Source: Sphingobacterium sp. UBA4616 (GTDB taxonomy: Bacteria > Bacteroidota > Bacteroidia > Sphingobacteriales > Sphingobacteriaceae). Taken from it: a DNA stretch of 13,682 bases. The stretch spans positions 1 through 13,682 of the forward strand of contig DGIS01000032.1 of assembly GCA_002386525.1 (NCBI GenBank). Reading direction: 5' to 3'. Shown piece by piece: positions 7,175-13,682 of this stretch (the first letter of the stretch is position 1; every line of letters starts with the position of its first letter). Position numbers and translations under genes: made by a program. The notes below the pieces were generated by a model, which searched no databases, was not told the origin of the DNA, and saw only the letters and a program-made list of their open reading frames with translations.

Positions 7175-7248
7175 CTCCTGAAGCTGGGCTCGAACCAGCG
7201 ACCCTCTGATTAACAGTCAGATGCTCTAACCTGCTGAGCTATTCAGGA
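7175..7248 (-). tRNA. tRNA-Asn (anticodon GTT), copy nearest the kinase
   Basis: Read on the minus strand, 74 nt without an encoded CCA. The acceptor stem is TCCTGAA/TTCAGGA with discriminator G. The D arm is AGCTCAGCAGGTTAGAGC. The anticodon stem TCTGA/TCAGA encloses loop CTGTTAA, giving anticodon GTT (asparagine). The T arm contains GGTTCGAGCC. It is identical to the two other copies and is the last in the transcript. Confidence 0.97.
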
Positions 7249-7335
7249 ATTTAATCCCGAGAAATTACTTTCTCATTGAGTGTACAAAAGTAGTACATTT
7301 TAATTTGTTATGCAAATAAAATTATTGCATTGCTG
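7249..7335 (-). other. tRNA spacer with three consecutive hairpins
   Basis: This 87-nt spacer holds three perfect stems in a row: GAGAAA/TTTCTC with loop TTAC (7259-7274), TGTAC/GTACA with a 7-nt loop (7281-7297), and ATGCAA/TTGCAT with a 9-nt loop (7310-7330). None has an adjoining T-run, so they are more likely RNA-processing or spacer structures than terminators. Confidence 0.4.
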
Positions 7336-7409
7336 CTCCTGAAGCTGGGCTCGAACCAGCGACCCTCTGATTAACAGTCAGATGCTCTAACCTGCTGAGC
7401 TATTCAGGA
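7336..7409 (-). tRNA. tRNA-Asn (anticodon GTT), middle copy
   Basis: A 74-nt cloverleaf identical in sequence to the flanking copies: 7-bp acceptor stem, anticodon loop CTGTTAA, G discriminator, no encoded CCA. It is separated from its neighbours by 87 nt and 51 nt. Confidence 0.97.
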
Positions 7410-7460
7410 ATGAAAAATTGAATAGTATAGATAACTCCGGTTATGTAAGTTATCTCATTG
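7410..7460 (-). other. tRNA spacer with an 8-bp hairpin
   Basis: AGATAACT (7429-7436) and AGTTATCT (7448-7455) form a perfect 8-bp stem around an 11-nt loop in the 51-nt spacer between the first and second transcribed tRNA copies. No T-run follows on the minus strand. It is probably a processing or spacer structure. Confidence 0.4.
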
Positions 7461-7534
7461 CTCCTGAAGCTGGGCTCGAACCAGCGACCCTCTGATTAAC
7501 AGTCAGATGCTCTAACCTGCTGAGCTATTCAGGA
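7461..7534 (-). tRNA. tRNA-Asn (anticodon GTT), promoter-proximal copy
   Basis: A 74-nt cloverleaf identical to the other two copies, and the first of the three in the direction of transcription. The anticodon GTT lies in loop CTGTTAA, and the acceptor stem TCCTGAA/TTCAGGA is fully paired. Confidence 0.97.
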
Positions 7535-7578
7535 GTATTTTTCAATTTTTCCGGAGACCCTATTGCGTTTCCGTGATG

Positions 7579-7610
7579 CAAGTATCGGAAGATTATTAGA
7601 ATACTACAAA
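7579..7610 (-). promoter_or_regulatory. Probable promoter of the tRNA-Asn cluster
   Basis: On the minus strand, TTTG (7610-7607) is followed after 20 nt by GATACTTG (7586-7579). Spacing and sequence approximate the Bacteroidota TTTG / TAnnTTTG promoter. It lies about 45 bp upstream of the first tRNA 5' end, a reasonable distance for a processed leader. Confidence 0.45.
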
Positions 7611-7782
7611 TTTTTTGAGCACATTTTTTACAACTTCCTAAATTCCAATTAGAATAATTTATTTTTATTTTTCCACTCCACTTTAAAAAACCCCTTTCTC
7701 AGCTTCGAAACGAACTTTACTGTTCTTTTGTTAGCGAAGAATATGAACATATCCATCACTAATAATGTAAATTCGATCCCAC

Positions 7783-9159
7783 TTAAAGCAATACATCTTT
7801 CAAAATAAGCGTAGCCACGCTAAAATAAATCAACAAACCGGTGACATCGACCAAAGTCGACACAAAGGGTGCCGACGAACTCGCAGGATCAGCTCCTAGC
7901 CGCTTCATAACAAAAGGCAACATAGATCCCATTAGCGACCCCCATAGTACAACACCGACTAAGGATAAAGAAATAACCAACGCAACCAGTACCCAGTACT
8001 CCCCATAGCTATGTGCAAAAGACTGCCACGCCATGATCCTTACAAAACCTAATGTACCCAAAATAAGTCCCAAGATCAAGCCCGATATGATCTCCCTGCG
8101 CATCACCCGCCACCAGTCGCCTAGCGTAACTTCCCCCAAAGCCATAGCCTGAATAATCAATGTCGACGCCTGTGAACCACTATTCCCACCGCTGGAAATA
8201 ATAACAGGCATCAGCGCGAATAACATAATCGCACTCGCCATTTGCTCTTCAAAATGTTCAATCACTGTCGCTGTCAAAAGTTGCCCAAGAAAAAGCACAA
8301 TAAGCCAACCGGCTCTCTTCTTCACCAAGTTCTTAATCGATACATCCAGATAGGGCTCATCCAATGCCTCGGTTCCCCCGATGCGCTGCATGTCTTCGGT
8401 ATACTCCTCGTTGGCAACCCAAAGAATATCATCAACGGTAACAATCCCCAACATCACGCCATGTTCATCAACAACAGGCAAGGCCACCCGATTATTCATC
8501 CGGAAGATGTTGATTGCTTCCTCCTGCGGGTCATAAGCATTTAACGATATTAGGCGATGATCGATCAATTCCCCAACCACTGTATCGGGCTCCGCCATCA
8601 ATACATCTTTGATGCGTATATCATCAATTAGCTTACCCGCACCATCAATCACATACAATACATCTATCGTCTCAGAATCCCTTCCATAACGCCTGATATG
8701 ACCCAATATCCGCTCAATACTCCAATGCTCTTTTACGGTGATATAATCAGGGGTCATTAAGCGTCCAACACTATCCTCCGGGTACCCTAGCAGCGCCAAT
8801 GCCTCAACGCGATCTTTGGGCGGTAACAATAAAATTAAATGCTTGATATCATCCTTCATTTCGGAAAAAAATGAGGTACGATCATCCGGTGGTAACTCGT
8901 TAATTAGGGCGCTTATTTTTGCTTTAGAAAGCTTTTTAAAAATCCTGTTCTGCGTAGGAAAATCCAGGATACGAAAAACGTTTACTGCACGGTTCAAATT
9001 TAATGACTCTATAAATAGCGAACCATGTTCGGGCAATTCATCAATCAGCTCCTCTACTTCAGAAATATTCAATTCATTCAAAAATTCTTCCAGACCAACA
9101 ACATCTCCACTTGCTATCAATTGCTCTATTTGATTCACCTGCATTTCCAGTTCTTCCAT
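7783..9159 (-). CDS. mgtE: Magnesium transporter MgtE
   Basis: 458 residues with the complete MgtE architecture. The cytoplasmic N domain (about 1-125) is a helical superhelix rich in repeated L-P and E-L segments (ELPEHG, ELPPDD, LLPPKDR). A CBS pair follows (about 130-255), then a connecting helix (about 260-283) and five predicted membrane helices (about 284-458). The pore signatures are present: SGGNSGSQAS (323-332), and DPASSSAPF (424-432) followed by Asp438 in LVDVTG, which corresponds to the Mg2+-coordinating acidic residue of the family. In MgtE the N and CBS domains bind Mg2+ and close the channel when internal Mg2+ is high, so regulation is largely at protein level. AGGAG (complement of 9162-9166) lies 2 nt before the ATG, one of few Shine-Dalgarno-like sites here. 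No Mg2+ riboswitch was recognised upstream. Confidence 0.95.
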   Translation of the reverse strand: MEELEMQVNQIEQLIASGDVVGLEEFLNELNISEVEELIDELPEHGSLFIESLNLNRAVNVFRILDFPTQNRIFKKLSKAKISALINELPPDDRTSFFSEMKDDIKHLILLLPPKDRVEALALLGYPEDSVGRLMTPDYITVKEHWSIERILGHIRRYGRDSETIDVLYVIDGAGKLIDDIRIKDVLMAEPDTVVGELIDHRLISLNAYDPQEEAINIFRMNNRVALPVVDEHGVMLGIVTVDDILWVANEEYTEDMQRIGGTEALDEPYLDVSIKNLVKKRAGWLIVLFLGQLLTATVIEHFEEQMASAIMLFALMPVIISSGGNSGSQASTLIIQAMALGEVTLGDWWRVMRREIISGLILGLILGTLGFVRIMAWQSFAHSYGEYWVLVALVISLSLVGVVLWGSLMGSMLPFVMKRLGADPASSSAPFVSTLVDVTGLLIYFSVATLILKDVLL

Positions 9160-9369
9160 ATCTCCTAATCCATTTAAAAAATCCTACATCTACACAAAAT
9201 TTATATGTTACAAAAATCGCTTTTTTAAAGCAAATTCTACATAAAAAAATAAATAATAAAATGCAGTCATTGAGCAAGGTATTTCGCATGCACATCGTAA
9301 TTGCAATCCACCTCTCAATACAAAAACAAGACATTATGTCATTATGCAGAAAAAGGCTAATCTAATTAC

Positions 9370-9498
9370 ATGATCACCTTTAATAGGTACAATGTGAAAG
9401 GAAAAGATATGACCTATCTATTTAAAACTGACGACGTGACTTTTCACAACGAAAAAATGAATTCAGCACCCGTTCACGCACAAATCCAGTGCAAGTGA
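9370..9498 (+). CDS. Doubtful small ORF, 42 residues
   Basis: An open frame starting MITFNRYNVKGKDMTY and ending VHAQIQCK. An internal Met at 9409 is preceded by AAGGA at a workable distance, so a 29-residue product is also possible. It has no recognised domain, signal peptide or membrane segment. The same bases form hairpins, so this may simply be an ORF-like stretch within a structured non-coding region. No conservation data are available. Confidence 0.15.
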   Translation: MITFNRYNVKGKDMTYLFKTDDVTFHNEKMNSAPVHAQIQCK

Positions 9499-9499
9499 C
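9472..9499. other. Imperfect hairpin in the mgtE upstream region
   Basis: GCAC (9478-9481) pairs with GTGC (9489-9492). Beyond a 2-nt bulge, CAC (9475-9477) pairs with GTG (9495-9497), and GT (9472-9473) with AC (9498-9499). This gives 9 pairs around a 7-nt loop. It is part of a run of hairpins at 9393-9568. Confidence 0.4.
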
Positions 9500-9528
9500 A
9501 AAGCAATAAAGTCAGAGAAACCGGTTAA

Positions 9529-9568
9529 GAAAAGCGATCAAATTTTTAGTGTAAAATCATTGAATCGC
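9529..9568 (-). terminator. Strong hairpin with a short T-run on the minus strand
   Basis: GCGATCAAATTTT (9534-9546) pairs with the segment 9553-9568 (AAAAT, then TTG, then ATCGC) with small bulges CA and A. This gives 13 pairs around the 6-nt loop TAGTGT. Read on the minus strand it is followed by TTTTC and TT, so it could be an intrinsic terminator for transcription coming from the 5' side of the 949-residue gene, insulating mgtE. No source gene for such a transcript is visible, so it may instead be part of a structured RNA. Confidence 0.4.
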
Positions 9569-9806
9569 CAATTATTTAAGTATATTCGTCATGTGCTTTA
9601 ACCTGTTAAGTAATGGAACATTCAAGTAATATCCCAAACACTTTTCAAGCCTCTTTTAAACAAAAAAATATAATAAGAAAAAGAAATTAAAAATACACAA
9701 ACATCTAATATTCAAGAATAAAACACTAATTATAGAAACTTAAAGTTGATATATACAGCAAAAATAAAACTAAAAAAAATAGCAAAACCTTCATATATGA
9801 AAAATA

Positions 9807-12656
9807 ATGAATCATAAATATATAATTATCAGTTTTTTAACAGTATTCACATTAACCATCTTTTCAAAAAAATCTTTTGCTCAGTTTTTTGAAGATAGCC
9901 AAGCACCTTCAAGCCAAAAATGGCTGAAGATTGAGACAGCAAATTTTCAACTTATTTTCCCAGCGGAAATGAAGGACAAAGCCCCCACCCTAGCGGATCA
10001 ACTTAGCCGCTCACTCCGTGCAACTTCAAGAAACTATAAAATTAAACCTAGAAAGATTCCCTTCATTATTCACAACACCAACCTCCAAACAAATGGTTTT
10101 GTCCAGTTATCGCCGCGTAAATCTGAGTTATATAGCACCGCTGGAGCAGAGCCCGACAACCAAACTTGGTTACCCAATTTGATCCTTCACGAGTCTAGGC
10201 ACGTCAATCAGTTTGACAAATTGACAGGAAAATTACGCGCACCATTTTTTGAGCAGCTCGCTCTTGCTTACTATGGGCTGACTGTTCCTTCGTGGTACTT
10301 CGAAGGCGATGCCACCCTGACGGAGACCCTATATTCTGAAGGAGGAAGGGGAAGATTACCCGCTTTTGAAATGCCGATAAAAGCCAACTTTCAAACAAAT
10401 CGTAACTATAGTTTTAATAAATATTTATTGGGATCCTATAAAGATATCGTTCCCAGTTACTACACAATAGGCTATCTGATGACCTCGACGTTAAAATCAG
10501 AATTGCCGCCAAATTATGAAGCGGATCTCTTTTCAGAACTAAATCGAAAACCACTGTTCCCTTATAATATCAATCGTGTCTTAAAGAAAAAAATCGGCGG
10601 GAATAGCGCCTATCTATACCGTAAAACTATTGCAAATTTGGACACAATATGGAGGACAAAAACAGCCAATTATCACTACAAAAAATACACAGAAATAGAC
10701 AAAAAAAACAACCGATATTATAACAGCAATTTATTGCCAAAATACAAGAATGGGACGATCTATTTTATCCGGGAAAATCCACAAAAGACAAACGCTATAT
10801 ATACTTTTGATACGTCAACAAAAGCAGAGAATATGCTGGTTAAAACGGGCATCCAACTAACGGCACATTTCGATGTAAATAGTCACTACATCATGTGGGA
10901 TGAGCTTCACAAAGACCCCCGTTTCAATAAGCGAACATATAGCATCATTAATATCATGAACCTCAAAACAGGAAAAATTAAACAGATTACCAAGCAATCT
11001 AGATATTATTCACCTGTTTTTAGCCCATTAGAGGAAGTCATCGCTTGCGTGGAAGTAGATTTATCCAACGATAGTTATCTAACGCTAATAAGTCTTAAAA
11101 ACAACACTGTCGTCAAACGGATCAAAATAGGTAATACTGAACAGCTCCAACATCCTGCTTTCAACGCCCAGGGCGACAAAGTTATCGCTATACGATTGTC
11201 ACAAACAGGAACTGCTATATGCGAAATTGATCTAAAAACCGATAAAATTACTAACCTAACAGCTTGGGGGAATCAGCAATTTGAGCGACCTCAATACCTT
11301 TCGAGTATGAACATTATGGCAAAAGCAAACTTTAATGGTATCGACAACATCTACACAATAGACCTTTTAACCGGCAACAAGGAACTTCTGACGAAGGCAC
11401 AGTTTGGTGCATTTAACCCATTTTACGATAAGGAAACTAAACAATTACTCTTCAACGATTACCAATTTGATGGTTATAAAATCGGTCAAACATCTATTGA
11501 TACCTCATTTGCTATTGCTCCCGAAACGGATTATTTTTCACACTACTACGCTACTGCATTGACCAAAGACAGTGTCAAAAACATCGCTTCAATCCCAGTA
11601 GATCCCAGTCAGTATAGCCAAATCGTCCCTTACAATGGTCTGGGACGAACCTTCAATTTTCATAGTCTTTCCTTAAGCAGCAGTAATTTTGAGAGCTTTG
11701 ACAACTTTAAACCTGGCGTGTTCTGGTTGTCAAACAACATTTTAAACACCACACAAATTGCATTAGGATACGAATACGATACGGATATTCGAAAAGGAGT
11801 ATATTCCGCCGAACTTACCTACAATAAATACTTTCCAAAATTTTCCTTGCGTTACGAAAACAGGGGGCAGATCGCCGCGGCAAGCATCCCTAACAAACCG
11901 GATAGCAGCATCCGCTTTGACTGGAGGGAGCATTATATATCCTCACAAATCGCTATCCCCATTTCCTTTTACAGAAGAGACTACATCTATTCCACCGGTT
12001 TCAACCTGGCTACCGCCTATCTTAAACGTTATGATCTGAGCCGTACCGATGTCAAAAATTTTAATGATGAAACTGCCTTTCCATTGACATACCAAATTTA
12101 TCTCAATCGCAACGCCCGAATGGCCAGAATGGATCTTTACCCAAGATGGGGGCAAAATATGAGTGTCACCTATCGACATACCCCCTTTGAAAACCACGCA
12201 AAAGGTGAAATCCTATCGGCACGAACAATATTTTATCTTCCAGGGTTTAGGAGCAATCACGGTTTTCAGATCCGATTGAGTGCCCAAACAGGATCGGGAA
12301 TTTATCAATATATCAACGATATCCCTTTAGTGAGCGGATTTAGCTATTACAAATATGAAAAAGTAAAAAATACTGTATTGGTCAACTACCGTTTTCCAAT
12401 AGCTTATCCCGACCTTGGATTAGGGTCACTAGCTTATATTAAGCGCGTAAAAGGCGGAATGTTCGCCGACTATCAAAATATTCACAAACACACTGATGTT
12501 TCACCAAAAAGCTTCGGCGCATACGTTTCACTTGACTTTAACGCCTTCAGATATCCGCTTCCGGATTTCGAATTCATCATTAAGGGAACCTATATCAATG
12601 ACAACACGACAACGCAACGTATAGTTCCAACATTCAGTCTAAGTTACAGCTACTAA
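9807..12656 (+). CDS. Exported peptidase-like / beta-propeller / outer-membrane barrel protein
   Basis: 949 residues. The signal peptide, with hydrophobic core at about 5-20, probably ends after SFA-Q (cleavage near 25/26). The first module (about 38-285) resembles MA-type gluzincin metallopeptidases: HESRH (128-132) matches HExxH, and WYFEGDA (163-169) supplies the likely third zinc ligand Glu166, with Glu129 as catalytic base. The second module (about 305-560) has repeated strands such as YYSPVFSP, LQHPAFNAQGDKVIAI and ERPQYL, typical of TolB/WD40-like propellers. The third (about 615-949) has alternating hydrophobic and aromatic beta strands and ends in an aromatic-rich LSYSY, as expected of an outer-membrane barrel. 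It would sit in the outer membrane with the propeller and peptidase in the periplasm, or exposed if threaded outward. Substrate and activity are unknown. It overlaps the convergent phosphatase-family gene by 4 bp. Confidence 0.8.
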   Translation: MNHKYIIISFLTVFTLTIFSKKSFAQFFEDSQAPSSQKWLKIETANFQLIFPAEMKDKAPTLADQLSRSLRATSRNYKIKPRKIPFIIHNTNLQTNGFVQLSPRKSELYSTAGAEPDNQTWLPNLILHESRHVNQFDKLTGKLRAPFFEQLALAYYGLTVPSWYFEGDATLTETLYSEGGRGRLPAFEMPIKANFQTNRNYSFNKYLLGSYKDIVPSYYTIGYLMTSTLKSELPPNYEADLFSELNRKPLFPYNINRVLKKKIGGNSAYLYRKTIANLDTIWRTKTANYHYKKYTEIDKKNNRYYNSNLLPKYKNGTIYFIRENPQKTNAIYTFDTSTKAENMLVKTGIQLTAHFDVNSHYIMWDELHKDPRFNKRTYSIINIMNLKTGKIKQITKQSRYYSPVFSPLEEVIACVEVDLSNDSYLTLISLKNNTVVKRIKIGNTEQLQHPAFNAQGDKVIAIRLSQTGTAICEIDLKTDKITNLTAWGNQQFERPQYLSSMNIMAKANFNGIDNIYTIDLLTGNKELLTKAQFGAFNPFYDKETKQLLFNDYQFDGYKIGQTSIDTSFAIAPETDYFSHYYATALTKDSVKNIASIPVDPSQYSQIVPYNGLGRTFNFHSLSLSSSNFESFDNFKPGVFWLSNNILNTTQIALGYEYDTDIRKGVYSAELTYNKYFPKFSLRYENRGQIAAASIPNKPDSSIRFDWREHYISSQIAIPISFYRRDYIYSTGFNLATAYLKRYDLSRTDVKNFNDETAFPLTYQIYLNRNARMARMDLYPRWGQNMSVTYRHTPFENHAKGEILSARTIFYLPGFRSNHGFQIRLSAQTGSGIYQYINDIPLVSGFSYYKYEKVKNTVLVNYRFPIAYPDLGLGSLAYIKRVKGGMFADYQNIHKHTDVSPKSFGAYVSLDFNAFRYPLPDFEFIIKGTYINDNTTTQRIVPTFSLSYSY

Positions 12657-13507
12657 CGGTGGATCGCCCAATTAAAATTGAGTGCCAACGCATAATGATC
12701 CGACAACGGCAGCCCCTTGACATTCGTGAATAGATTGTTTTCTATATTATAGTCCCGGGCAGCAAGACTGAGGTCACTGCTGCTCCTGTAAAGAATCTTA
12801 TCAATGGATTCGCTCTGATTACATATTGACAACATATGCTGGGGTTTAAACTCGTGGCGAGCCTCTGGCACTAAGCCCCCATTTTCCAATTCAACCCAGC
12901 TATCAACCAAAGCCGTTGAATCCATAAAATCATGCAGATTATCATCACAAAAACTATAATGTGCATTAAAATCGCCCATCACAAGAATTGACCTATAGCC
13001 CGAATGTTCACGGATATAATCGCGCAACTGATTCAGATTATCGCGACGTGCACTTGAAGCTTTTCTGCTATTTTGTGCATTTGCATGGACATTGTAGACA
13101 TCCAGCCAGGCATCAGGCACAATCTCCACTTGAACAAAAGTAAAGCCCTTGGGTGTTAAAAAATCTGCCCCCGTACGTTTTTTCCATGGAATACGGACAA
13201 CATCAGTCATTGGGAAATGAGACAGGGTATTTAAACCATCACCAAAGGGAACACGGCCCTTTGTTTTTGTACGATATGGATGTAAATTACCGCCTAAATA
13301 TAAACTTCTATTGTAGTTAAAATCTTCCTGCACATTCACGATATCAAAAGGATTAATCTTTCTTCCAATTTCGGCAATACTCCTGCTTCTACCTGTAATT
13401 GCCGACGAAATAATCCCGGGCAATCCCGCGACATTATACGTCAGCACTGAAAAAAAACCGGAACTTATTTTTTCTCTATTCTTATTTGCGTCCATCGATA
13501 TCTGCAT
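12653..13507 (-). CDS. Endonuclease/exonuclease/phosphatase (EEP) family hydrolase
   Basis: 284 residues with the ordered EEP motifs: LTYNVAG (22-28) with Asn25; QED (60-62) with the metal-binding Glu61; DVYNVHAN (136-143) with His141; GDFNA (178-182) with Asp179 and Asn181; IDKILY (235-240) with Asp236; and the terminal SDHYAL (269-274) with the catalytic Asp-His pair. All residues needed for Mg2+-dependent phosphodiester or phosphomonoester cleavage are present. The GFTFVQVEI stretch before the HAN motif recalls sphingomyelinase and inositol-phosphatase relatives, but substrate cannot be assigned. There is no signal peptide, so it is probably cytoplasmic. Met5 (13495) is a plausible alternative start, since the first four residues look unconserved. 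An AAGG lies about 6-7 nt before the first ATG. Its TAG overlaps the TAA of the 949-residue gene. Confidence 0.88.
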   Translation of the reverse strand: MQISMDANKNREKISSGFFSVLTYNVAGLPGIISSAITGRSRSIAEIGRKINPFDIVNVQEDFNYNRSLYLGGNLHPYRTKTKGRVPFGDGLNTLSHFPMTDVVRIPWKKRTGADFLTPKGFTFVQVEIVPDAWLDVYNVHANAQNSRKASSARRDNLNQLRDYIREHSGYRSILVMGDFNAHYSFCDDNLHDFMDSTALVDSWVELENGGLVPEARHEFKPQHMLSICNQSESIDKILYRSSSDLSLAARDYNIENNLFTNVKGLPLSDHYALALNFNWAIHR

Positions 13508-13564
13508 ATATAACCTTGTCTGATAAATTTAGCAATTACAATAAAAACTCACGAGTACTGTACA

Positions 13565-13582
13565 GATAATTAACGGATAATT
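13565..13582. repeat. GATAATT direct repeat at 11-bp spacing upstream of the EEP gene
   Basis: GATAATT occurs at 13565-13571 and 13576-13582, exactly 11 bp apart, about 60 bp upstream of the EEP start. It may be a regulator site or chance in AT-rich DNA. Confidence 0.2.
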
Positions 13583-13639
13583 GATATAATCTGACATTAC
13601 ATCCATAGTTCAGCACGAGCGATAGCGCGATCCATAAAA

Positions 13640-13682
13640 TAAAAAAAGGGACAACCCAATGGAGGGCACTGAAAAAGTCTCA
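13640..13682. mobile_element. Possible insertion-sequence terminus at the window edge
   Basis: The last bases read GGGACAACCC then GGGCACTGAAAAAGTCTCA. Its complement begins TGAGACTTTTTCAGTGCCC, which resembles ends I associate with some IS families (for example IS1182-like). It follows an A-run and differs in composition from the AT-rich DNA before it. No transposase or opposite end is in the window, so this is tentative. Confidence 0.25.

Larger units (their letters stand above)
9160..9806. other. 647-bp divergent interval without a clear gene
   Basis: This lies between the divergent starts of mgtE and the 949-residue gene. The mgtE-proximal part has short palindromes: ATTGCAAT (9300-9307) and GACAT-T-ATGTC (9330-9340). 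The middle (about 9370-9570) is less AT-rich, with several hairpins and a 42-codon open frame. The part nearest the large gene (about 9640-9806) is extremely AT-rich, with TTAAC-CT-GTTAA (9598-9609) at its edge. I found no recognisable riboswitch and no convincing promoter pair. Confidence 0.5.

Noticed and set aside
7249..7335. CRISPR-like array from regularly repeated identical units around 7175-7534
   Set aside because: The repeated units are full tRNA-Asn genes of 74 nt, and the spacers are unequal in length.
7620..7782. Terminator for mgtE in the region between the tRNA promoter and mgtE
   Set aside because: Only a weak GAAC/GTTC pairing was found and no stable stem with a T-run on the minus strand.
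8242..9133. Plus-strand open frames of about 100 codons within mgtE
   Set aside because: They lie fully inside the strongly supported mgtE gene and show no recognisable protein motif.
9519..9526. AACCGGTT palindrome
   Set aside because: An isolated 8-bp palindrome without a partner motif is expected by chance at this scale.
9260..9570. Cobalamin or M-box riboswitch between mgtE and the large gene
   Set aside because: Some fragments looked suggestive (AATCCAGTGCAAG), but the conserved core elements of either class are not present in order.
9797..9817. Overlapping mini-ORF (six codons) just before the 949-residue gene as a regulatory leader peptide
   Set aside because: It is very short, in AT-rich DNA where ATG and TAA are frequent, with no supporting structure.

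Overview
The window looks like chromosomal DNA of a member of the Bacteroidota, most plausibly Sphingobacteriaceae (a Sphingobacterium- or Pedobacter-like organism). The reasons are AT-rich intergenic DNA, few Shine-Dalgarno sequences, promoter-like elements resembling the Bacteroidota -7 motif TAnnTTTG, an ECF sigma factor of the type widespread in this phylum, a YpdA-type flavoprotein, and a large outer-membrane protein built like other Bacteroidota surface proteins. The genus is inferred from gene style, not proven. Most genes are ordinary housekeeping or accessory genes. I see no phage, CRISPR array or defence island.

Left part (1-5155): a FUSC-family membrane protein and a YpdA-like flavin disulfide reductase lie 31 nt apart on the plus strand and are probably co-transcribed. 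They run into a convergent TetR-family repressor gene, whose 3' end overlaps ypdA by 8 bp. The repressor is divergent from murB (peptidoglycan synthesis). A perfect 13-bp palindrome sits in the shared control region, just before the likely murB -7 element. murB is followed by two tandem hairpins.

Middle part (5156-7782): a control region with phased direct repeats and nested inverted repeats precedes an orphan ECF sigma factor. It is followed closely by a small cytochrome b5-like heme-binding protein. That gene meets a PfkB-family sugar kinase stop to stop, with no spacer. Upstream of the kinase, on the same minus strand, are three identical tRNA-Asn(GTT) genes with hairpin-rich spacers, a plausible promoter and an intrinsic terminator.

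Right part (7783-13682): the Mg2+ transporter MgtE (minus strand) is divergent from a 949-residue exported protein that combines an HExxH metallopeptidase-like domain, a TolB/WD40-like propeller and a C-terminal outer-membrane barrel. They are separated by a 647-bp interval without a clear gene that contains several strong hairpins. The 949-residue gene overlaps the convergent gene for an endonuclease/exonuclease/phosphatase-family enzyme by 4 bp. The last ~40 bp may be the end of an insertion sequence that continues outside the window.

The most distinctive items are the three-part peptidase/propeller/barrel protein, the fact that all three convergent gene pairs abut or overlap, and the structured DNA between mgtE and the 949-residue gene. 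I did not find a clear-cut new multi-gene system.
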